Part shown: positions 33,661 through 45,214 of the stretch, piece by piece
Layout of the letters: each line of letters begins with the position of its first letter
How positions within the stretch are numbered: the stretch's first letter is position 1
From: Caenorhabditis elegans
Lineage: Eukaryota; Nematoda; Chromadorea; Rhabditida; Rhabditidae
DNA length: 64,000 nt
NCBI RefSeq assembly: GCF_000002985.6
Contig: NC_003280.10
Coordinates: forward strand, 3,158,501 to 3,222,500
Direction: 5' to 3'
Position numbers and translations under genes: made by a program
Notes under the pieces: generated by a model
The model's input: the letters and a program-made list of their open reading frames with translations, nothing else
Database searches by the model: none
What the model was told of the DNA's origin: nothing

Positions 33661-33919
33661 AATAATTTGTAGACATGTTTTATCCTCAGTTTATTTAAAT
33701 AATAGTTTGTCCAGACATTTTAATTGGATGCTACTTATCATTATTAACGACCCTGCTTGCATTTGGAGGCATCATTTATCACACCATTATGATTAGAAAT
33801 TGGATGTCTACGCATTTGCAAATATCTTATCAACATTTTTTTTAAATCGATTCAACAATGAACAATTTATTAAATCTTTAAAAAAAGCAAATAAATTGTC
33901 CAACAACAGAACTCCAAAT

Positions 33920-36900
33920 TCACGAGAATTCATAAGTCTTCTCTTGGATCTGAGCCTTCTTCAAGCTTGCGAACTTGACACGTTCTCTGATAATCCGCTC
34001 TCTTCTCATATCCGAATTCTCGCCTCTCACAAAATACGTCATCTGTTTGCCTTTTCCCTTCATCTCCACAATTCCGCGTTCTTCGATCTCATAGCCACCG
34101 AGCTGGTCGAGAATTTCTTTGGCGGTGCCGGAGCAGTTGATGCGGAGAGCTGAAAAGCATGATGAGTAGCAGCTGACCCTAAAAATGATGCAGGAGACAG
34201 TTCAACGAAAAGGAGCCGACACCTTACAGGCTGCGTCAGTCACGATTCTTAGGATGAAGTTCACATCTAGCACCTCACAAAATTTCTTTCGCATTCAAGT
34301 ATAAAGCAGCTGACAACTCACAGGTTCTGCCACCCAAAAAAACTTACGAATTCCATTACTCTCCATGCGACTTGCCGTGTTCACAGTGTCCCCGAACAAG
34401 CAATATCGCGGCATCTGAAAGCCCAAAGTTCAAAATTTTCTGAAAATTCTAAGGCTTACCTTCAACCCAACAACCCCTGCTACACAAGGTCCCGAGTTCA
34501 TACCAATTCTTAGACGGACCTTCTCATTTGGTAGGTGACGGATTTTGAAGCTCTAAATGACAGTTTTGAAGGATTTTTTTTCACAACTTCAAAAAATAAC
34601 CTCAACAGCTTTCAGCAGAGCAAGCCCGAGAGAAGCGATCTCCCCGGCGTGATGGTTTCCATTTGGGACAGGCAATCCCGAGGCGACCATATAAGCGTCT
34701 GCAATTGTCTCCACTTTGTAGACGTCGAATTGATCAATGATTCGATCGAAGACCGTGTATAAATCGTTTAGGAATTGGACAATCTAGGAAGTATTTAGAG
34801 ATTTAGAAGACATTTCAGATTATCCCGACATACATCTATAGGTTTACTTGTGGCTGACATTTCAACGAATCCAGGGCAATCCGAAAAGAAAACGGTGCAG
34901 TTTTCGAAGCTCTCCGCAGAGACGTTGGATCCTAGCTTCAGACTGTCTGCTACTACTCTAAAATTGCAAAAAAAAACGTTTTGGATTGGGAAAAGTTATG
35001 CTCACTCCGGGAGCATCATCTTCAGCAAAGCTTCACTCTTTGCCTTCTCGGCTTCCAGTTCCTCATTCCGTTCGGCAATGTCCTTCTCCAACTTGTCCGT
35101 GTACTTCTCGATCATTGATACCATATTGTCCATGATCGTTCGCTTTCTGGAAAAAACTAGGTCAAAAGATCCTGAAGGTCAGAACTTACAGCCCTATAGT
35201 CAAAGGTTTCAGCTTCCGTTTGATTTGATGCAAGGACGGGCGGTTCAGAGGATCTTCAGTCCACGCGGCGACGACTGTCTCCTGGACGATACGCGGAGAC
35301 TCCTTGAGCACAGCCATATCCGGGCGGAATGGCTTCTTGCCGGCCAAGGCTTCTCGTTTCACCAGGGACACAATTTCTGGAATAGTTAATATTCTACCCT
35401 GAGCTCAATCACAAAGATCTTACCCCTCGGCTCCATCGGCTCATCTCCCCATGGTCCCAACCTTCCGAACAGCTCATACAACACAATCGCCAAACTATAG
35501 ACATCCGATTTCTGGACCAGAAGAACTCCGCACTGGCTCAAGCCTGTGCTCCATCTCAACAGCTCCGGTGATGTCCAAAGCTGATCCTTGCCTTCCTGAA
35601 CATCATCCTCCTGCTGCCAGGTCTCCTCTCCGCGGAGCTCACGGAGCCCGAAACTTGATAGACGAACCATCCAGCGAGCATCGATAAGACAATTGGTGGA
35701 TTTCAGACGACCATGGCAACCGACTGGGGAGGAGTGGAGGTACTCAAGACCGGCGATTATATCCTTTGTCATCTGACTTCTGAACACATCATCCAACGGC
35801 ATGTCATCATTATCCAGAATATCCTTCAAAGATCCTCTCTGAGCAAGCTCGTAGACCACAAATACGTCCGGCGATTGCACAACCATTCCCACAAATTCTA
35901 TAACATTCGAGTTCACCGACTCCTGAAGCTTCGCGATCTCCAGTCGGTTACTCCTCGTGAATTCCACATCACTTCTATAGATTCTCTTCAGCGCAACGGT
36001 TCTTCCCTCATATAGACCAACGCCGAAATCAGGAATCTGATGCCACTTCTCATCCTCAGACGCTCCAGTGACACCACCGAATCCGGGTATGGGCCCGAAT
36101 GGGCCTGCTCGGGCTGTGGATCCGGTGTTGAAGATGGATGAGGCGTTGATTGAGGATGCATTGTTGTAGTCTTCGATGAAGAAGTGGGAGTCTCGGAGGG
36201 TTTGGGACTGAAATACGAAGTTTTAAGGGTCCGGAACTTCTGATCTTACCGCTGCCACCACACTTCCATGAATGCTAGCCATACTCCGCAGACTCTGCTG
36301 GCTCATCAAGTTGGTGTGCTTCTTAAGGATGATCTGATTCCGATCGATCATGAAGAACAAGGAGTGAAGTCTTCGTTCGTAACGGTAGCGTCTGAAATTT
36401 TTTCTCAATTAGCTCTTCTGGCTCCTTTCGTTCCCGGAGCCCACTCACTTGTACAGGAAAGCGGCAGCAATTGCCAAACCGATCAGAACAGCCACCCCGA
36501 CAGATATCACAATGATGAATGTATTGTTCGCCGGTGGTCCACAATTTTCCCCATAGAACCCACAAACCGGTGTATCCTTTGGAGCCGACTTATTCACAAA
36601 ATCAATTGACAATCCCTCGCTGTAATCCGTGAGCGACCAAACTGTATTTAGAAGGCTTGACTGGGCAAGCCGTGCACACGGGAAGAGAGAGTACGAGTTG
36701 TGAGAAGAACTTGAGAAATGATAATAGATCTGCATAGAGCCAACAATTGCTCCATATCCATCAATGTACTCTGTGACTCCTGTGACACTATCGACCTTGC
36801 GACTGATAAGGTGTTCGTAGAATATATCCGATTGGTAGATGTTGGCGCCAATGTTCAGAGCGTCATTTGTGGCGTCAGCAAGGTATTGGATGCTGTCGAA

Positions 36901-38787
36901 TAGGAGTTTTATGCGATCCCAGCGGGGTGTTATTTTCTGGAAAAGATATCTGCCATAAGGTAAAGACTAGACTAAGAGGCTAAAACTCGCCTCCGAAATT
37001 GTGGTGTTGCAATATGGCGGACACATTTTTGCGGGCTTCTTCTTCAAGACCTGAGTTTTGATATCCTCCCAAGTGGAGTTCGGCTCCGCCGGCGGTGGTC
37101 CATCGGAAAGGATCACCACGTTCTTGTACACCTCGTGAAGGTCATTTTCGGTCAGGTTGTAGTCATTAACTGTAATGTGTGTAGTTTGTAGTATTAATTG
37201 CCGGAGCCACAGCAGCCCGTACTAGTAAGAGGCTACGTAAGGTAGGGCTCCCAGCTGAATGAGGCGCGAAATGCAGGCCTCTCGCCGACGCCGCGCGCCG
37301 CTGTGTGTGTGCAATGAATCGCGAAAGGTAGTTATTTTGAGCGGCCGACATGTTCGCGGTTCCTCAGCTTGCCGTGAAATGAGTAGCTTGGTGTGTGCGC
37401 AACGTAGTGGGAAGAGGTAGTTGTTTGGAAGCGGCCGACACGTTCCGGGTTTCGCGCCGCACTTTGCATTCTGATACATGCGGCTTGAGTGACGCAGTGA
37501 GGCCGGCGCGGCAAGCGCTGAGGCCGACGGAGGTGCCGTTGCGGCGACCTCATCGCCCTAATACAAGCGCGCAAACATGGACAAAACTTTTGCAGGGACT
37601 TTTGTAGACATAATTTGGAACCCCGAAGTTGGCCAAACCATGTTTATCTGTTGTGAACGTTGTGCTGGACGCCTACGACTCCAGAACTTACTATCACTGG
37701 CACCCAAATGCACAAGCCTCTGATCCCCACTTGAAGCCTCAAGCCACTGATAGTTGGTGTCGTAGGAGATGTATCCAAGGACAAAGTACTCTCCAGACTG
37801 CATTTTGTTCATCTCGCCGAGCTTGAATATATAGTTCCGGAGTAGGTTTGCGTTGGAGGACCAATCGCAGATTATGAATACTGAAAGAAAGCCTAGGGCT
37901 TAATATCCTTCCAGGGGAGCTTACTTCTGGCTTTCTCCGCGTCTTCCTTAACCTTTTCAGTGATATCACTCATTGGGTCCAGCCTAGAATCCACCAGGAT
38001 GTCTATTTTATTTGCTGTCAGGGCATCTTAAAATTAAAATTTCAAAGCTATAATGCAGCTTATGTTTACCTAACAAATCCGAGCGCACCCTTGCAGCAAA
38101 AGCAGTCAAAACTGCCGACGGGGATACTAGGGCCACTTTCTTCCATTGATACTTGTCCAAGAAATACATAACTGACTGAAACTAGAACTATGAGAGAAGA
38201 CCATGTAGATTAAATTTACCTTTGCTAGCGAATTAGTCTGAGAATTCATAAGCACAGATGTCTGATCGAACCCTTTCACACTAGATAAATCCATTTCACA
38301 AACATCTGAAACTGCAATTTTCAAGTTGATATTCAAAATTGTGCTCTGGATATAGCAGTCACGCATGAGCCCCATGGCCGCAACTGTTGCATTGTTCAAG
38401 GCCGCTGAAAATTGGAAGCCTTAGAAAATTGTCGATTTGGCAATCGGGTACCTGTTCTTGCAGCTCGAGGACCCGCTGTCTTTGATGTGTCCACATAGTT
38501 AACATCGAGGTCGTGGAAGACTTCAAGATCCTTATCAGCGTTCAGACGGTTGATGGCGATTTCCATAGCTGATGGGATGTAGGCAGCACCTGAAACAGGT
38601 TGTTTAGGCCTACCTGACTTCAGCTTGACCCTCCTTCATCATCACATTTGCTCCCAGTTGCACATCCAAACGGAGCCAAGTAGTCCACTTTTAGCGGAAA
38701 GTACACAGTAATATCTTCCAGCTCGATTTTATCAAAATTTTGCACATTTTGGAAGAAAAATAACAAAAAGAGCACTGCTCGAAGCAT
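33920..38787 (-). CDS. gcy-15: Receptor-type guanylyl cyclase (17 exons)
   Basis: Converts GTP to cGMP in sensory cilia. Exons: 38787-38646, 38589-38452, 38404-38220, 38175-38070, 38026-37925, 37880-37692, 37169-36991, 36936-36449, 36391-36250, 36207-35424, 35376-35190, 35146-35006, 34957-34834, 34783-34601, 34552-34460, 34414-34348, 34149-33920; 3480 bp, 1159 residues. Signal peptide ([15 protein letters not shown]); ligand-binding ectodomain to about residue 480 ([28 protein letters not shown]); one TM ([20 protein letters not shown]); kinase-homology domain with VALKRI but HGRLKSTN in place of HRD, hence a pseudokinase; coiled-coil linker; cyclase with [14 protein letters not shown] (second metal Asp kept), [17 protein letters not shown]. 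Exon 7 ends at a GC donor (36990-36989). The symbol rests on my memory of the BTB-rich neighbourhood; the cyclase identity is certain. Confidence 0.9.
37194..37560. repeat. GC-rich dispersed-repeat insertion in gcy intron 6
   Basis: Intron 6 (about 520 bp, against about 50 bp for most others in this gene) is filled by two related units, each ending in GAGCGGCCGACATGTTCGCG or GGAAGCGGCCGACACGTTCC. They are separated by GTGTGTGCGCAACG-type DNA. The units also share AATGCAG/TTTGCAT edges. Confidence 0.75.
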
Positions 38788-39112
38788 ACCAGAATAATAT
38801 GAAAATGAAAATTATAGTTAGAACAATAAATTTTTTGTCCGAAAACCGGAAATTACAATGGATTAGTGCGGTATGATTTTAGGTTGAGCTTGGAACCGGA
38901 AATTGGAAAATTGATGCGTCAACACCCACCATCACCGGAAATGAAATGTATATTGAGAACTCGAAAATGAAAATTTGAATTTTATTTTTGTACAGTGTAC
39001 CTAAAAACCGCACGAATACAGTAACCCTGCACCGATACAGTACCCATGAAGTACCCAAAACTCATTTTTTGCTGGAATAGTTAATTTCATTGGAAAATTA
39101 ATAAGAAACATG
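38788..39112. promoter_or_regulatory. Upstream region of the guanylyl cyclase gene
   Basis: About 325 bp between the cyclase start and the 3' end of the next Sri gene. It is the only space for a proximal promoter. It contains a CCGGAAATT repeat (38845, 38894, 38935) and CTACAGTA-like pieces; I see no specific transcription-factor site. Confidence 0.35.
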
Positions 39113-40598
39113 TCAAGTGAGAGAAACTATTATTGAAGAGGTAGGTGGCATCTTTCGCGGAATTTTCCTGAAAAAAACTCCATTTCAAAAAAATCATATA
39201 TCCAATAAACCTCAAAATATATTTCTTATATGGTGATGTAGTTGCTATTAGGATAACTGAATGGATTGAGCCACGTAGCAAAAACAATACAATGATAATT
39301 TCGATGATAGCTAAAAATTTAAACACTTTGTGAAGTCTCCCTAGCACATTAGAAACATACTTCTCAAATCACCTGTGGCCCAGAATGCACAGGCTAGGAA
39401 AGCGAAGCCAGGAACCGCGATTATGGTAGAGGCAATCAGCTGGGCTACCAAACTCCGTACAACAGCTTTTTCACGGTTATAATTCCTTATCGAAATCTTT
39501 TTCTGTACTCCATTTAGCATTTGAAACATGTCGAATGTGGTGTAAAAGGTGATGGAACCGAATACAATGAACGCCCAGATGAATAGAATTGCGGAAATTG
39601 TCATCCAAATGTTCATCCGGTAGATCGCAAAGTTTTTTAGTTGAGCGAATTCTGAGGCGTACCCCGGATAATGCTGGAATTTGAGGTAACTGTATAATAA
39701 CTAAGTTTACCTAATCTTCTGCTACTATACGGCGTTGACGAAAGGCAGGCAGATCTTCATGCCTACCATCATCATTGTCTTACTTGCTACATGTCTGCCG
39801 TACTGCAGGCACAAATCTGTATACCTGCCTATTTAAATGTCAATTTGCCATTTCCTACATGCATGCCTATGCGATTGTCATTGTGCCGGCGTTCTTTTTA
39901 TTGTTAAACTATAAGATATGACAGTAGGCACGCGTGTAGGCTTACGGCAGGCAGGCGCGCAGAAGACCTACATAAAACGTTTTTTTAAGCCATCACAAAC
40001 CTCTCTCACATAATCCATCTGCTCCTCCCTATTCACTGCAGCTGCGCAGAATAGCGAAAAAGTGAAAATAGGCCAAATTGTCACACAAGCTCGGAATATA
40101 TTATGGCCGAGCTCAGATATCAGATGCTTTCGCGCAATACTTGCAATAGACTGGTGCTTCTTTAAAAATGCCAGCCCCAAGCTTACGAATTGCACGGCGA
40201 CTAGTGCTGGGAGAAGGGACTGTAACGGGAATTTGTTAAATAGTAAGTTATAACTTATGTATCTTACAAATAAATAATTTGACCAAATATTCAAATATGT
40301 CGCTGCAAACCCAACACAATGCACCGCCCAAATCGGCAGAAGAGACATTGGCTGGGCGAAAATTGCCATATATAAGTCGGTAATTGAATTCGTTATCTAA
40401 AATTTGAGCTCAGTTTAAGATCAAAAATTAAAGATTCAAAGTAACCTGAAACCAAAGCATGAAATACTTGAAATTATCGATTTTATCACTTTTATAAGTA
40501 ATGAGCATAATAGTCCCAAAGTTTATAGGAAATGACGCTATGGCCACAATATAACAGTAAATTCTCAACCAGAAAGTGACTGTAAAATCGATAAGCAT
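39113..40598 (-). CDS. Sri-family 7TM chemoreceptor, intact
   Basis: Six exons: 40598-40446, 40396-40268, 40219-40001, 39673-39361, 39310-39211, 39167-39113; 969 bp, 322 residues. Start MLIDFTVTFWLRIYCYIVA; SDKIDNFKYFMLWFQ; exon 2 AQPMSLLPIWAVHCVG; exon 3 VSLGLAFLKKHQSIASI; exon 4 YPGYASEFAQLKNFAIY and DMFQMLNGVQKKISIRNY; exon 5 VILIATTSPYKKYIL; tail RKMPPTSSIIVSLT-stop. Its sister at 42704 has identical exon lengths and about 85-90 percent similar protein by eye. Intron 3 (327 bp) is expanded by GCCTGCC/GGCAGGC low-complexity DNA. Confidence 0.9.
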
Positions 40599-40599
40599 T

Positions 40600-41117
40600 T
40601 TTAGAGAAACACAAAAATATTTACAAAAGTTTGCAAATAGCAAACAAAGAGGAAAATTCAACTCCGCCTTCTGAAAACCTGAAAAGTGATCAAAAACAGG
40701 TGAAAACAAAAGGTTTAGGCTAGAAATATTTGAATAGATATCAGATCCGGATCAGTTTTTCTTGCTGATTCTAAAAATGTACTTTTGACATTCCTAACTG
40801 CAAAATTAACATAGTAATGGTAGTTTTAGATAGATCTCCCTCGCAGCTAAAACCAGTGAAACGTCGGCTGCTAACCACACATCATATGGGAATGGCAACA
40901 TGTTAGTTTCTCAAATATCATTTCACCTGCCCACAGTGTTTTGTATCGTAACATTTGAATTTGTCATTTCCCTTATGATGTGCGATTGGCAGCCGACGTT
41001 TCATCGGTCCCGCGCGAGGTACCTAAAGGTAGAGTATTATAGAATCCAGTTCCTATAACTGTAACTGTTCATTTTTACGAAAAAATGAGGACAAATTTAT
41101 TCAAAGGAAGAACAAAA
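40600..41117. other. Spacer with inverted GTCGGCTGC repeats
   Basis: ACGTCGGCTGCTAAC at about 40862 and GGCAGCCGACGT at about 40990 face each other over about 135 bp. Almost the same arrangement sits upstream of the duplicate Sri gene (44394-44580). No gene. Confidence 0.6.
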
Positions 41118-42406
41118 TCACATAATGCTAGTCGAGCCCATCGCTGGAGAAGCTTTCACTCCCAGTTTACTTGCGAATTTTCTGAAAATAAAACGATGCG
41201 AATTAGTTTTTCAAGCTCTTTCCTACCTTATGATAAATGTTCGGTATGGTGGTGTAGTTATTACTAGAATTACAGAACTTGCAGACGAACGGAGCGCGTA
41301 TATGCATACTATAATTTGACTGATTTCTGAAGTTAAAAATCGTGTTTTAAATTCTGGTATTTATAGATTTCAATCAAAACCTCGTGATTTCTCATCAGGA
41401 TACAGAAAAATCGCAAAAATCGCGGCTCCCGGAAGCAAAAGGATCGCAGTAGCTGCACATTGAGCCAATAGGCTTCTCACCACTGACCGATGGCGTGCGT
41501 AATTTTTGAAGGAGACTCTTCGTCGCAACTCGCCGAGCATTTTGAACATATCAAGCGTCGTCATGGAAACTATGGCTCCCAATAAACATCCACCAAAACC
41601 AGATATAAAAAGGACTCCGACTGCCCAGAGATTTGAATCGAAGAACATCAGATTCGAGATTTTGGAGAACAGAACACCGTATTGGGGGTAATTCTGTAAA
41701 AAATCGATAATGTATTAAAGTTCTCAAGTCAAACTGACCGTTCTAGAAAATTCTATCGACTTTTCCTTCGAAACTCCAATTTGTAAAACTGAGATAAATA
41801 TCAAAGCCACGAGAGGTAGTGTTGAAATTATAAAAGCTATATAGGCCCAATTTGGTATCGAATTCCTTCGTAAAGTGTTTTTAATAATTTGGTGTTTTTT
41901 CAGAAAACATAAGCCGAGACTGTTAAACTGGAATCCAACTAGTGTAAACATGGCGGCCTAAAAAGTTTAAAAATTTTTAACCTGAATTATGGAATTATTT
42001 AAGGCTATTGTTAAGATGTTTTAGCTATTTCTATCAAAATGTAATAAGTTTTATGAGCCTATTTCCTATTTCTCACCATCAAATAATTCGGCCAAATGCC
42101 CAAAAATTTCAATCCAACTCCCTCAAATCGACATGCCCAAACTGGCAGCATGGGCACGGGTTGCATAATAAAGTTTATATGCAAGTCCGTTATAGTACAT
42201 GTTACCTGAAACTTTTAATGTCTTAAATTTGTCCTTTGGCATCTAAAACTTACCTGAAAAACTAGCACAAAAAACCGGAAATTGTTAAACTTATAGCTTT
42301 TGAAAATAATCAATAGAATAGTGGTGCAATTTAGGAAAAATGAGATAAAACTGACGATATTGAAATATAGAATAAGCCAGTTTGGAGAGGAAAAATCTAG
42401 AGACAT
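41118..42406 (-). CDS. Sri-family 7TM chemoreceptor, intact
   Basis: Six exons: 42406-42254, 42205-42077, 41957-41739, 41693-41381, 41326-41227, 41181-41118; 978 bp, 325 residues. Start MSLDFSSPNWLILYFNIVSF; FKSYKFNNFRFFVLVFQ; exon 2 MQPVPMLPVWACRFEG and IWPNYLM; exon 3 GLCFLKKHQIIKNTLRR; exon 4 YPQYGVLFSKISNLMFF, DMFKMLGELRRRVS, RHRSVVRSLLAQC; exon 5 VILVITTPPYRTFII; exon 6 tail KFASKLGVKASPAM and on to stop. All introns are short (about 45-120 bp), making it the most compact Sri gene in the window. Diverged from the duplicate pair on either side. Confidence 0.88.
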
Positions 42407-42409
42407 TTT

Positions 42410-42703
42410 TCGAAAAAAGTGAAGACGTGTGAATAACAAAAAATTCTAGACCTCTGTCATAATAAATGTTCATCTAATGAGGACACGGGTTTCTTGATGC
42501 GTGAAAGTCTACGACTACATTATTAGTAGATGTTCTCAAGATCAGAAGAACTTTCAGTCTCACGCCTTTAATGACGCTAACCCGCATTGGTGTCGGCTGC
42601 AACTCGCCGTATATTAAAAAAAAGCAGCCGACACCTCGCAAGTGCAGTGGTACTTTTGACAAGATTTATGTTTAATTCAAATTCTATTTAACTAATTAAC
42701 ATC
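42410..42703. other. Spacer with inverted repeat copy
   Basis: GTGTCGGCTGC (42591) and GCAGCCGACAC (42624) form an inverted pair about 20 bp apart. No gene. Confidence 0.6.
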
Positions 42704-44119
42704 TCAAGTGATAGACACGATCATCAGCGAAGTGGGTGGCATCCTCTGTGGAAATTTTCTGAAAAAAAAAGTATTTAATTTCAAAAAATCATACATCTAA
42801 AAAACCTCAAAAGATATTTCTTATATGGTGATGTAGTTGCTACTAGAATAACTGAATGAAGTGTGCCGCGTAGTAGGAAGATCACACCAATAACTTCGAT
42901 GACAGCTGGAAATTTAAACGTCCTGTAAAGTGTCGGCTGCACAAAATGAAAACCAACTTTTCAAATCACCAGTCGCCCAAAACGCGCAGAGTCCGATTGC
43001 CAAACCAGGGACCGCGACTATTGAGGAGGCAATCAGCTGGGCCACCAAACTTCGTACTACAGCTTTTTCACGATTGTAGTTTCTTATCGAAATCTTTTTC
43101 TGTACTCCATTTAGCATTTGAAACATGTCAAATGTGGTGTAAAACGTAATGGAACCGAATACAATGAACGCCCAGATGAAGAGAATCGTGGAAATTGTCA
43201 TCCAGATGTTTCTGCGGTAGATCACGAAATTTTTGAGCTGGGAGAATTCTGAAGTGTACTCCGGGTAGTGCTGAAATTTGGGGGATTATATTCCTGCCTA
43301 TGCATACCTTCATTTGTTCCGAATTGCCTATATACCGGCATTTGTCTACGTGTCTGATTAACTGTCTACGAGCCTGCCTACGTTCATGGCTACCTGCCTT
43401 CTTGCCTAACTACCTACCTGCCATCTTGCCTTACTGCTTACATGCCTTTCTTACTGACTGTAGGCTCGTGCAGGCCAACAGCAGGCAGGCTATTTTTGCC
43501 TGCGTAGATCACAAACCTCTATCACATAATCCATCTGTTTGTCCTTATCCACTGCCACCGGGCAGAACAGCAAAAAAGTAAATATAGGCCAAATCGTCAC
43601 ACAAGCCCGAAATATATCATGGCCCAGCTCGTTAATCATATGCTTCCGGGCTATACTTGCGATGGACTGGTGCTTCTTCAAAAATGCCAGGCCCAAGCTG
43701 ACAAATTGCACGGCGACTAGTGCTGGGAGAAGGGCCTGTAACGGGAGTTTTTCGAATTACCTATACCCTATGTTATGGCCTATGTTTCTTACAAATAGAT
43801 AATTAGACCAAATATTCAAATATGTCGCAGCAAACCCAGCACAATTCACCACCCAAATCGGCAGAAGAGGCCATGGCTGCACAAAAATCGAGATAAATAG
43901 ATCGGTAATAGTATTGGTGACCTGAAATCGCAGCGAATTATAAATAAACTTAAAATATCGAATCACCTGAAACCAAAGCATGAAATATTTAAAACTATCG
44001 ATTTTATCACTCTTATAAACGATAAGCATTATGGTCCCAAAATTGATAGGGAACGAAGCTGATCCCACAGTATAACCGTATATCCTCAGCCAAAAGGGCA
44101 TCGAGAATTGGATAAACAT
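42704..44119 (-). CDS. Sri-family 7TM chemoreceptor, intact (tandem duplicate of 39113-40598)
   Basis: Six exons: 44119-43967, 43921-43793, 43735-43517, 43270-42958, 42905-42806, 42758-42704; 969 bp, 322 residues. Start MFIQFSMPFWLRIYGYTVG; exon 2 FVQPWPLLPIWVVNCAG; exon 3 SLGLAFLKKHQSIASI; exon 4 YPEYTSEFSQLKNFVIY and DMFQMLNGVQKKIS; exon 5 LVATTSPYKKYLL; tail QRMPPTSLMIVSIT-stop. Exon 4 ends at an unusual GTTGGT donor. Same exon lengths, same GCCTGC-rich enlarged intron 3 and same upstream repeat arrangement as its sister, so the duplicated unit included the flanks. A GTGTCGGCTGC copy lies in intron 4 (42930). Confidence 0.9.
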
Positions 44120-45214
44120 TTTTGGTGAAACAAAAATGTTTCAGATTGCAAATAGTATCCACAAACAAACTTAGTCAGGAAAATATCAACTCCACCTCCT
44201 GAAAACAGGTGGAAAACTGATGTGTAAACTACAAATATCAGAAGAAAAGACACCAATTTTTTCTGACTCTGAACAATTTTTCAAAATTTTATCTGCAAAA
44301 CTATCAGGATTACTGTACCTTTTTCTACAAGATTAGCAGAGAGAGAGAAGGCGCAGACAACTATGGTTCTAACTTGTGCAAAACCTGTGAACTGTCGGCT
44401 GCTAACAATACATCATGTTGGAAATGACAAATTAAAATGTAATGCTACAAAATACCAAGGACAGGTGAAAAGATGCTTGAAGGAAAGGAAACTATGGAAT
44501 TCGCACAAGTAAGGGAATTTCAAACTTCCTCCAAATATCTACTGGCGGTTTAGGACCGCGCTGAAGTAGCAGCCGACAACTTTCGGGGCGAGAGGTAGCA
44601 AATTCACTGGTTTTTGATATGTGTCCTGTCCAAAAGTATTCTTGTTGGAAAACGAAATAATGGCAAAAAATTTAAAAAAAAATTAGTGTTGCACATTTTT
44701 TTTGGCAACTTCAAAATTTCAATTTCAATCGGCAAAGTTGCACGCATCCTTTGAATGTTCCTGCATCTATTTTAAAAAGTGAGACAATTCTATAAAAATA
44801 TCTAAAAAAAAAAATTTCAAAAAGGCAAAGTTTTAAGTGTTTCCGTCTTATAAAAAAACCCCTCTAAATACTCCGGCATTAGAAATTTGCCGAAAATGAA
44901 AATTTCTGGCAAACCGGCAAACCGCCAATTTGCCGGTATTGAAAATTTACAGTAAATAGGCAAACCGCCAATTTGCCGATTTGCCGAATTTGTCGACAAA
45001 AAAAAATTACCGAACGGAAATTGTCGCCCACCCCCTGATTTAAGTTACAAACAGAAAATAATTATTTCGAACTTCCCGCCAAACTTAAAGTTTCCTGTTT
45101 TTTTTGTTAATACTCCATTCCCCATACAAAAAGTTGTCAGGCTCAGCAGGTGAACTATTTTGTCCAACAATTCTTCAGCCTTGTCTCATAAAGCTTTCAT
45201 ATATCTTGTTCCTT
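44120..45214. other. Divergent spacer between two Sri genes, with repeats
   Basis: The intergenic region serves the minus-strand Sri at 42704 and the plus-strand Sri at 45215. It holds facing GTCGGCTGC and GCAGCCGAC motifs (44394, 44569) and a CGGCAAACCG repeat block (44860-45035). No gene. Confidence 0.6.
44860..45035. repeat. GGCAAACCG/CGGTTTGCC repeat block
   Basis: Tandem imperfect pieces of CCGGCAAACCGCCAATTTGC, bounded on the right by GTCGCCCACCCCCTG. The edge GGTGGGCGGCAA marks all copies of this family (29516, 45910, 47055). Confidence 0.85.

Noticed and set aside
33800-34153. 117-residue plus-strand frame
   Set aside because: Antisense to the last cyclase exon.
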